Assembly: GCA_024690425.1 (NCBI GenBank)
Contig: JAILCT010000166.1
Location: 1 to 9,824, forward strand
From: Lachnospiraceae bacterium
GTDB lineage: Bacteria > Bacillota_A > Clostridia > Lachnospirales > Lachnospiraceae
DNA length: 9,824 nucleotides
Direction: 5' to 3'
The notes under the pieces were generated by a model. It did no database searches, was not told where the DNA came from, and worked only from the letters and a program-made list of their open reading frames with translations. Position numbers and translations under genes: made by a program. Of the stretch, positions 1 through 5,711 are shown one piece after another; within the stretch, counting starts at the first letter, position 1, and every line of letters begins with the position of its first letter.

Positions 1-13
1 TATCGTTGCTCAT
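1..13 (-). CDS. 5' end of a divergent gene cut by the window edge
   Basis: Read on the minus strand, an ATG at 13-11 opens a frame encoding Met-Ser-Asn-Asp before the window ends. A near-perfect Shine-Dalgarno, AAAAGGAGG on the minus strand (plus positions 20-28), lies 6 nt upstream. An extended -10 promoter on the same strand is at 52-60. The start signals are convincing, but four codons do not allow any product to be named. The gene diverges from the tsaE-tsaB-tsaD run. Confidence 0.6.
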
Positions 14-51
14 GATTATCCTCCTTTTGAAATACCTACCGCTCCGTTGAT

Positions 52-60
52 ATTATATCA
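52..60 (-). promoter_or_regulatory. Extended -10 promoter for the left-edge gene
   Basis: On the minus strand this reads TGA-TATAAT, a consensus -10 hexamer with the upstream TG of an extended -10 element. No good TTGACA-like -35 is present at the usual distance, which extended -10 promoters tolerate. A start of transcription about 7 nt downstream would give a leader of roughly 30 nt before the AGGAGG site and the ATG at position 13. Confidence 0.5.
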
Positions 61-122
61 TATATACGACATCGAAAACAGGTGGCTGCGTCTTTTTCAA
101 TATTTCTTTATGGTTGATTTTG

Positions 123-131
123 TGTTATACT
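123..131 (+). promoter_or_regulatory. Extended -10 promoter for the operon
   Basis: The sequence TGT-TATACT is an extended -10 element 35 nt before the first start codon of the plus-strand run. The -35 region is poor (T-rich, around 103-108). It is the only good promoter-like match I see before the closely packed genes at 166-8375, so it is the best candidate for the operon promoter. It faces away from the promoter at 52-60. Confidence 0.45.
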
Positions 132-165
132 AAATTGATTAACTACGTTTGAAAGTGAATGTAAG

Positions 166-642
166 ATGAAGCTTGAATTCGATGTAAAGATGACAACACC
201 TGTGATGTATGACTACATGATGTACCATACGATGACGGGAATGCAGTTCTATCTCGCAATCGGTATCGGGATAATGGCCATTGCGGCTTTCGTTATCGAT
301 CATAACCCCATCTATCTTATCGCGGGCCTTGTGATGCTTGCGTACCTTCCGGTTGAGCGGTATGTACAGGCGGCACGTCAGGTTAAGCTGAATCCCGTGT
401 TTAAGGAAAACCTCCATTACACCCTTGATGATGAGAAGATGTCGATAGACGTTAAGGATGAGCACATGGATGCTCCCTGGGATACTATAAGTAAGGTAAG
501 GTCCACCCGTAAGAGCCTTATACTCTATACGGGATCTGTGACTGCGACCATATTCCCCAGGGAAGCTCTCGGATCGGATTACGATAAGGCAGTGACCCTT
601 ATAAGGGACAAAGTGCCTGCAGGGCGCGTGAGGATACGATAG
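166..642 (+). CDS. YcxB-like two-helix membrane protein
   Basis: This 158-residue protein is predicted to sit in the cytoplasmic membrane. A short N-terminal segment with a YDYMMYHTMTG stretch (about residues 15-25) is followed by two hydrophobic helices at about 26-45 and 48-66, then a soluble domain with a beta-rich pattern (LHYTLDDEKMSIDV, then WDTISKVRST). That layout matches the YcxB-like family, whose molecular function is not established. The chosen ATG has only a weak Shine-Dalgarno (GAAAGTGA at 151-158); a later ATG at 190 would remove the first eight residues. It is the first gene of the run and ends 5 nt before tsaE. The family name comes from the pattern and memory, so the call is moderate; the coding status is firm. 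Confidence 0.75.
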   Translation: MKLEFDVKMTTPVMYDYMMYHTMTGMQFYLAIGIGIMAIAAFVIDHNPIYLIAGLVMLAYLPVERYVQAARQVKLNPVFKENLHYTLDDEKMSIDVKDEHMDAPWDTISKVRSTRKSLILYTGSVTATIFPREALGSDYDKAVTLIRDKVPAGRVRIR

Positions 643-647
643 CGTAT

Positions 648-1103
648 ATGATCAGGGAAACATACAGCAGTGAAGAATCATTTGAACTGGGAGAATCACT
701 TGGCCGCAAGGCAGTGCCCGGACAGATATATACCCTGACAGGGGATCTTGGAACAGGCAAGACTGTGTTCGCACAGGGTTTCGCTAAGGGCCTTGGAGTT
801 AACGGATATGTGAACAGTCCCACATTTACAATCCTCCAGGTTTATGAGGATGGAAGGCTTCCCCTTTACCATTTCGATGTCTACAGGATCGAGGAGCCTG
901 AGGAGATGGAAGAGATCGGTTACGGGGATTATTTCTTCGGGGAGGGAGTGACTCTCATCGAATGGGCTGATATAATCGGTGAGCTTATCCCTGAGGATGC
1001 CATAAGGATCGAGATAAGCAAGGACTTATCCAGGGGTATGGACTATCGCCGGATCATGATTGAAACAGGGGACGGTTCCCCGGTTCACGATGATATTTTA
1101 TAA
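648..1103 (+). CDS. tsaE: TsaE, ATPase of tRNA t6A37 synthesis
   Basis: TsaE is the P-loop ATPase that works with TsaB and TsaD in the bacterial t6A system. It drives cycles of the complex that transfers threonylcarbamoyl from TC-AMP to A37 of tRNAs reading ANN codons. At 151 residues it has the usual family length. The Walker A motif GDLGTGKT is at residues 32-39. The conserved SPTFT lies at 57-61, the HFDVYRI block at 75-81, and the IEWAD motif, which carries the conserved Glu-Trp, at 104-108. All diagnostic elements are present and the gene looks intact. It starts 5 nt after the YcxB-like gene with a weak, distant AGGA (631-634), which suggests translational coupling. It ends 9 nt before tsaB, the classic partner order. 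Confidence 0.96.
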   Translation: MIRETYSSEESFELGESLGRKAVPGQIYTLTGDLGTGKTVFAQGFAKGLGVNGYVNSPTFTILQVYEDGRLPLYHFDVYRIEEPEEMEEIGYGDYFFGEGVTLIEWADIIGELIPEDAIRIEISKDLSRGMDYRRIMIETGDGSPVHDDIL

Positions 1104-1112
1104 AGGTAATAT

Positions 1113-1817
1113 ATGAAGATACTAGCAATAGACAGTTCGGGAATGACGGCAACGGTTGCTGTTCTTGAAGACGATAAGCTGTCAGCCGAATATACGATAA
1201 ACTATAAGAAGACCCACAGCCAGACGCTGGTTCCCATGCTCGATGAGATAAAGAAGATGACGGAACTTGATCTTGACAGCCTTGATGCGATCGCGGTTGC
1301 GAAGGGTCCCGGTTCGTTTACCGGCCTCAGAATCGGGTCGGCTACGGCCAAGGGACTGGGACTGGCACTTGATAAGCCGATAGTCCCCGTATCTACCCTT
1401 GAAGGCCTGGCAATGAACGCCTGGGGGTATGATAAGCTGGTATGTCCCATTATGGATGCCAGGCGCGACCAGGTCTATACAGGCATCTACAGGTTTGAGG
1501 GCGGAAGCCTTAAGACGGTCATGGAAGGCACGGCAGAGTCGATAGATGAGCTTATGGGACAGCTTGATAAGCTGGGTGAGAGGGTCCTGTTTCTTGGAGA
1601 CGGAGTCCCGGTGTTTAAGGATACGATAGATGCGGGCCTTAGAGCTGACCATGAATACGCACCGGCCCATATGTCAAGGCAGCGCGCCGGAGCTCTTGCC
1701 GTCCTGGCGGCCGCTTATTATGAAAGGGGCTGTACCGAGACTGCAGCAGAACACCGTCCTGATTATCTGAGGCCTTCCCAGGCTGAAAGGGTTAAGGCTG
1801 AGCGTGAAGGGATGTGA
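1113..1817 (+). CDS. tsaB: TsaB, TsaD partner in t6A37 synthesis
   Basis: TsaB is the inactive ASKHA-fold paralogue of TsaD. It forms a heterodimer with TsaD and is needed for t6A formation in bacteria. The protein has 234 residues. It opens with the MKILAIDSS strand and carries the signature KGPGSFTGLRIG at residues 64-75, followed by MDARRDQVYTGIY in the middle of the protein. It lacks the HxEGH metal site of TsaD, as expected for TsaB. The AAAGG ribosome binding site (1102-1106) overlaps the tsaE stop codon and lies 6 nt from the ATG, so the two are probably translated together. In E. coli the homologue is also called YeaZ. It sits directly after tsaE and before rimI, a common Firmicutes order. 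Confidence 0.96.
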   Translation: MKILAIDSSGMTATVAVLEDDKLSAEYTINYKKTHSQTLVPMLDEIKKMTELDLDSLDAIAVAKGPGSFTGLRIGSATAKGLGLALDKPIVPVSTLEGLAMNAWGYDKLVCPIMDARRDQVYTGIYRFEGGSLKTVMEGTAESIDELMGQLDKLGERVLFLGDGVPVFKDTIDAGLRADHEYAPAHMSRQRAGALAVLAAAYYERGCTETAAEHRPDYLRPSQAERVKAEREGM

Positions 1818-1851
1818 CACTTTGGCTCTGAGCTGATGTGACGGTTTTGAT

Positions 1852-2334
1852 ATGGATAAAGATATAAAGATCAGGAAGATCACCCTTGAAGATATAGATG
1901 ATGTTGTAAGGCTTGAAGAGAGTAACTTTGCCCATCCCTGGAAGAGGGCTGATTTTGAAGACCTTACAGATAAGGATGACAGAGGCTGTGTGGTCGCGGA
2001 ACCGGTCACAGATCCCGCAGGCGATAAAGAAGCAGGGATCAACACAAGGATCATCGGCTGCGTTGTTTACAGGAATATTGTCGGTGATGTGGATATCACA
2101 AACGTCCAGGTGGATAAGGCTTTCAGAAGACAGGGCATCGCAAGGGCCCTTATGACGGAAGCCATGGACTGTGCCCGTGCAGTGGGAGGAGAGAGGTTCA
2201 CCCTTGAAGTACGTGCATCAAATTTACCGGCGATCGCATTATATGAATCCCTGGGATTTGTGTCGGAGGGAATACGCCCGAACTTCTATGAACAGCCTTG
2301 CGAAGATGCAGTTATTATGTGGAAGTATACATGA
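1852..2334 (+). CDS. rimI: RimI-type N-alpha-acetyltransferase
   Basis: This 160-residue GNAT acetyltransferase is predicted to acetylate protein N-termini, classically that of ribosomal protein S18, using acetyl-CoA. The N-terminal half has the RimI-like E-SNFAHPW segment (about residues 23-30). The acetyl-CoA loop is VDKAFRRQGIARALM (87-101), with the RRQGIA core. The likely catalytic Glu119 lies in LEVRASN, and the general-acid Tyr131 in ALYESLGF. A short insertion around residues 45-62 (AEPVTDPAGDKEAGINT) lengthens the region before the central strand. No clear Shine-Dalgarno precedes the ATG; an in-frame TGA at 1834-1836 rules out any start further upstream. RimI often lies between tsaB and tsaD, and substrates other than S18 are possible in Firmicutes. 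Confidence 0.92.
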   Translation: MDKDIKIRKITLEDIDDVVRLEESNFAHPWKRADFEDLTDKDDRGCVVAEPVTDPAGDKEAGINTRIIGCVVYRNIVGDVDITNVQVDKAFRRQGIARALMTEAMDCARAVGGERFTLEVRASNLPAIALYESLGFVSEGIRPNFYEQPCEDAVIMWKYT

Positions 2335-2343
2335 GCGAAGATA

Positions 2344-2396
2344 CATACATCACGGACGAGAGGAACGGGACTGTGACGGTTCGTCCATGATGTATG
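2344..2396 (+). repeat. Long hairpin between rimI and the RNase Z gene
   Basis: The left arm 2344-2359 (CATACATCA, C, GGACGA) pairs with the right arm 2381-2396 (TCGTCC, A, TGATGTATG). This gives 15 base pairs interrupted by one C-A mismatch, with a 21-nt loop. No T-tract follows, so it does not look like an intrinsic terminator. It fills the centre of the only large gap in the operon (2335-2445). It may act as an mRNA processing or stability element, or be a remnant of a small palindromic repeat. The pairing is read directly; the role is unknown. Confidence 0.6.
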
Positions 2397-2445
2397 AATC
2401 GGAGCAGAATATATATGTGACGCGAAATATTATAAAGGAACTATT

Positions 2446-3357
2446 ATGCTCGATGTATGTTTACTGGGCACGGGCGGCATGATGCCCCTGCCATATCGAT
2501 GGCTGACCGCACTCATGATGCGGTATAACGGCAGCTCAATACTGATAGACTGCGGCGAGGGGACCCAGATCGCGATGAAGGAAGCGGGGCTGAGCCCCAA
2601 CCCGATAGATGTGATGTGCTTTACCCATTACCATGCGGACCATATAAGCGGCCTGCCCGGAATGCTTCTGTCCATGGGCAATTCCGACAGGACAGCCCCC
2701 CTTCTCATGATAGGGCCCAAGGGCTTGACCAGGGTAGTCAATTCCTTGAGGGTGATAGCTCCGGAACTTCCCTTTGAGATATATTTCAGGGAGCTTACGG
2801 ACAGGGAAGAGGAGATACAGATGGAAGGCTACAGGCTTAAGGCCTTCCGCGCGAACCATAATGTTACCTGTTACGGCTACAGCATATATATAGACAGGGC
2901 CGGGAAGTTCTCGGTGGATGCGGCCAGGGAGGCGGACATTCCGGTTAAGCTGTGGAATCCCCTTCAGAAGGGAGAGACCATAGAGTACGAGGGAAGGACC
3001 CTCACACCCGACATGGTGCTGGGACCTGCCAGGAAGGGTATCAAGCTTACCTACTGCACAGATTCAAGGCCGACCGATCTTATTGTCGAAAACGCCATGG
3101 ATTCCGATCTCTTCATATGTGAGGGAATGTACGGAGAGCCGGATATGGAGGAGAAGGCTAAGGACCATAAGCATATGACTTTCTATGAAGCGGCCGGGAT
3201 GGCGAAACAGGCAGAAGTTAAGGAACTGTGGCTTACGCATTACAGTCCTTCACTGTCGTACCCGAAGAATTACGAGGGCGCGGTAAGAGAGATTTTCAAG
3301 AATACACATGTAGCCAAGGACGGCAGGAGCGTGACACTGAAATTCACAGAGGAATAA
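2446..3357 (+). CDS. rnz: RNase Z-family metallo-beta-lactamase hydrolase
   Basis: RNase Z is a zinc endoribonuclease that trims the 3' trailer of tRNA precursors lacking an encoded CCA. The 303-residue protein has the short-form length. Metal ligands are visible: THYHADH at residues 60-66, His138 (NHNV), Asp206 (TDSR), His243 (HMTF) and His265 (LTHYSP). The DCGEGTQ box is at 35-41. A segment around IPVKLWNPLQKGETI aligns with the exosite region of B. subtilis RNase Z as I recall it, but the Gly-Pro of that arm is not kept and the THMHGDH core reads THYHADH. Substrate range could therefore differ. A strong AAAGGAA site (2434-2440) lies 5 nt before the ATG. The nearby serine tRNAs lack CCA, the substrate class of this enzyme. 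Confidence 0.87.
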   Translation: MLDVCLLGTGGMMPLPYRWLTALMMRYNGSSILIDCGEGTQIAMKEAGLSPNPIDVMCFTHYHADHISGLPGMLLSMGNSDRTAPLLMIGPKGLTRVVNSLRVIAPELPFEIYFRELTDREEEIQMEGYRLKAFRANHNVTCYGYSIYIDRAGKFSVDAAREADIPVKLWNPLQKGETIEYEGRTLTPDMVLGPARKGIKLTYCTDSRPTDLIVENAMDSDLFICEGMYGEPDMEEKAKDHKHMTFYEAAGMAKQAEVKELWLTHYSPSLSYPKNYEGAVREIFKNTHVAKDGRSVTLKFTEE

Positions 3358-3364
3358 ACGATAG

Positions 3365-3955
3365 ATGGCAAAGAGCAGTAACGGGTCAGCCAAGAGAATA
3401 GTGATCCTGTTTTTACTCGCAGCGATAGTTGTGGGTGGCTTTGCCATGGTCGCATTACGGAATAAACCAAGCGAAGCCACGCCTGCCATGCTGTCGGCGG
3501 TTGAGGAAGTGCTCTCGAGGAATCTTGAGAATAACTATCCGGGAACGCCCAAGGAAGTCCTCAAGTATTACAGTGAGATCACGAGATGCTTTTACTCCGA
3601 GACCTATACACCGGAAGAGCTGGGCGAACTTGCGGAAAAATCACGCGCCCTTCTGGATGATGAACTCAGGGCTCAGCAGGATGATACCCAGTACCTTAAC
3701 GACTTAAAGACTTCTATAGATATCTTCAAGAGCAACGACAGGAACATATCGAGCTATTCGGTATCGTCGGCGGCAGACATCGATTATTACAGGTACGAGG
3801 ATGCCGACTGGGCCAAGGCCATGTGCGTGTTCACGATAAGGGAAGGGACCAAGATGGTCGCCACTCAGGAGGAATTCCTGTTAAGGAAGGACCGGGCGGG
3901 CCACTGGAAGATATTCGGATGGCGCATATATGATAACAAGGGTGACGATAAGTAA
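3365..3955 (+). CDS. Membrane-anchored exported protein, probably DUF6715
   Basis: I cannot assign a function. The 196-residue protein has a basic N-terminus (MAKSSNGSAKR), one hydrophobic helix at about residues 12-31 that reads as an uncleaved signal anchor, and a hydrophilic domain likely facing outside the membrane. That domain contains a helical stretch (VEEVLSRNLENNYPG and on) and a beta-rich end with WKIFGWRIYDN, reminiscent of small SnoaL/NTF2-like folds, though this is only an impression. I associate this layout with the Lachnospiraceae family DUF6715, from memory. An AGAGGA site (3348-3353) precedes the ATG by 11 nt. It begins 7 nt after the RNase Z gene and ends 12 nt before tsaD, so co-expression with the t6A genes is likely, but a functional link is not shown. 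Confidence 0.72.
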   Translation: MAKSSNGSAKRIVILFLLAAIVVGGFAMVALRNKPSEATPAMLSAVEEVLSRNLENNYPGTPKEVLKYYSEITRCFYSETYTPEELGELAEKSRALLDDELRAQQDDTQYLNDLKTSIDIFKSNDRNISSYSVSSAADIDYYRYEDADWAKAMCVFTIREGTKMVATQEEFLLRKDRAGHWKIFGWRIYDNKGDDK

Positions 3956-3967
3956 AGTTAAGATAAG

Positions 3968-4990
3968 ATGAATAATAAAGATATATTTATACTGGCAATA
4001 GAGAGCTCCTGCGACGAGACAGCTGCAGCGGTTGTTAAGAACGGGCGGGAGGTTCTTTCAAATATCATATCTTCGCAGATAGACATACATACGCTTTACG
4101 GCGGGGTGGTGCCTGAGATCGCTTCAAGAAAACACACCGAGAGAATCAATCAGGTAATAACGGAGGCCCTTACACAGGCCGGCATGAAGCTGTCCGAAAT
4201 GGATGCCATAGCGGTCACATACGGACCGGGTCTCGTGGGAGCCCTTCTGGTGGGCGTTGCCGAAGCCAAGGCTATAAGCTTTGCCACCGGTATACCTCTG
4301 ATAGGCGTTCATCATATCGAAGGGCATATCTGCGCCAACTATATAGAGAATAAGGAACTTGAACCGCCATTTATATCACTGGTGGTTTCCGGCGGCCATA
4401 CGCATCTTGTGCGGGTCGCTGATTACGGCGTATATGAGATCCTGGGACGCACAAGGGATGACGCTGCGGGAGAAGCCTTCGACAAGGTGGCTAGGGCCAT
4501 AGGGCTGGGATACCCTGGCGGTCCCAAGATAGACAAGGTTTCCGGGGAAGGTAATGCTGGGGCGATCGAATTCCCGAGGGCGAAGGTAAGGGATGACGCG
4601 TATGATTTTTCATTCAGCGGGTTAAAGTCAGCCGTGCTCAATTACCTTAACTCCGAGAAGATGGCAGGAAGAGAGATAAATGTTCCCGATGTGGCGGCCT
4701 CCTTCCAGAAGGCTGTGACGGATGTGCTGACGGAACATTCGATAAATGCCCTTAAGGCCGGCGGCTATAAGAAGTTCGCGCTTGCGGGCGGAGTGGCATC
4801 CAATTCGGCTCTACGGGCTTCGATGAAGGAAGCCTGCGAGAGGGAAGGCATTAAGCTGTATTGCCCTTCTCCCATATATTGTACAGATAATGCTGCAATG
4901 ATCGGAGTGGCCGGGTATTACGAGTATCTTAAGGGCAATTTCGCGGATCTTAGCCTTAATGCGATCCCGAACCTCAAACTGGGAGATTGA
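3968..4990 (+). CDS. tsaD: TsaD, catalytic subunit of tRNA t6A37 synthesis
   Basis: TsaD transfers the threonylcarbamoyl group from TC-AMP to N6 of A37 in tRNAs decoding ANN codons, as the catalytic member of the TsaB-TsaD-TsaE complex. At 340 residues it has the normal length. The N-terminal ASKHA phosphate loop is [12 protein letters not shown] (residues 12-23). The metal-binding HIEGH is at 116-120. Further signatures are [13 protein letters not shown] (84-96), VVSGGHTHL, the FDKVAR block, [10 protein letters not shown], and [12 protein letters not shown] near the C-terminus. Nothing is missing. The upstream Shine-Dalgarno is weak (AAGATAAG just before the ATG). It ends 1 nt before ispD. 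Separation from tsaB by three genes is unusual only in what is inserted: an RNase Z gene and a membrane protein. Confidence 0.97.
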   Translation: MNNKDIFILAIESSCDETAAAVVKNGREVLSNIISSQIDIHTLYGGVVPEIASRKHTERINQVITEALTQAGMKLSEMDAIAVTYGPGLVGALLVGVAEAKAISFATGIPLIGVHHIEGHICANYIENKELEPPFISLVVSGGHTHLVRVADYGVYEILGRTRDDAAGEAFDKVARAIGLGYPGGPKIDKVSGEGNAGAIEFPRAKVRDDAYDFSFSGLKSAVLNYLNSEKMAGREINVPDVAASFQKAVTDVLTEHSINALKAGGYKKFALAGGVASNSALRASMKEACEREGIKLYCPSPIYCTDNAAMIGVAGYYEYLKGNFADLSLNAIPNLKLGD

Positions 4991-4991
4991 A

Positions 4992-5708
4992 ATGAAGGAT
5001 AAATGCGTTGCCATAGTGCTTTCGGCCGGTAAGGGCAAGAGAATGGGCAGCGGTACCGCCAAGCAGTACCTGCCGCTTAAGGGTAAGCCTGTTCTGTATT
5101 ATTCGCTTAAGGCTTTTGAGGATTCCTTCGTGGATGAAGTGATCGTAGTGGCCTCACCTGAAGATCATGAATATATCAGGAATGATATAGCGGATAAATA
5201 CGGCCTTAAGAAGGTAAAGTCAATCGTGGATGGCGGCAGAGAGAGATACCATTCAGTGATGTGCGGCCTAAGGGCAGCAGGCGCGTGTGACTATGTATTT
5301 ATACATGACGGGGCAAGACCCTTCATAGATAATGACATTCTGGATCGTGCGTATGAGCTTGTAAAGGAGAAGGGGACTGCCATAGTTGCCATGCCGGTCA
5401 AGGATACCGTCAAGGTCGTGGGCAGCGACGGTATCACAATAGATACACCCAACAGGTCCTCGCTCTGGCTCATGCAGACCCCCCAGGTCTTTGCCTTTGA
5501 TCCGATACTCAGGGCTTACGAGAAGATGATCGGGGATGAGGAAGAACTTATAAGGAAAGGTATCGGCATAACAGATGATGCTATGGTCATGGAACGCTTC
5601 GGAGACCTTAAGGTCCATGTATCCAGGGGATCATATAAAAACATCAAGATAACGACACCGGAAGACATGATCATTGCGGAAGCCTTCCTGGCACAGGCCG
5701 GAGAGTAG
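4992..5708 (+). CDS. ispD: IspD, MEP cytidylyltransferase
   Basis: IspD joins CTP to 2-C-methyl-D-erythritol 4-phosphate, giving CDP-methylerythritol in the MEP route to isoprenoids. The 238-residue protein has the CTP-binding loop SAGKGKRMGSGTAKQY at residues 11-26, RERYHSV after the central helix, HDGARPF at 105-111, QTPQVF at 162-167 and TDDA at 194-197, all typical of the family. The start at 4992 is preferred because GGGAG (4981-4985) lies 6 nt upstream, the first residue leads directly into the family's opening strand, and a longer start at 4959 would overlap tsaD and add 11 residues with no family counterpart. The gene ends 3 nt before the GTPase-nuclease gene. Its link to tRNA genes seems positional only. 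Confidence 0.95.
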   Translation: MKDKCVAIVLSAGKGKRMGSGTAKQYLPLKGKPVLYYSLKAFEDSFVDEVIVVASPEDHEYIRNDIADKYGLKKVKSIVDGGRERYHSVMCGLRAAGACDYVFIHDGARPFIDNDILDRAYELVKEKGTAIVAMPVKDTVKVVGSDGITIDTPNRSSLWLMQTPQVFAFDPILRAYEKMIGDEEELIRKGIGITDDAMVMERFGDLKVHVSRGSYKNIKITTPEDMIIAEAFLAQAGE

Positions 5709-5711
5709 ATC

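Noticed and set aside
2331..2390. 19-codon frame overlapping the rimI stop
   Set aside because: Too short and without family evidence to list as a gene; kept only as an option within the hairpin finding.
2171..2482. Plus-strand frame of 103 codons
   Set aside because: Mostly an alternate frame of rimI plus the intergenic hairpin, overlapping the better supported RNase Z start; no recognisable protein pattern.
4959..4991. Longer ispD start
   Set aside because: It would overlap the end of tsaD, add 11 residues outside the family's normal start, and ignore the GGGAG site placed for the ATG at 4992.
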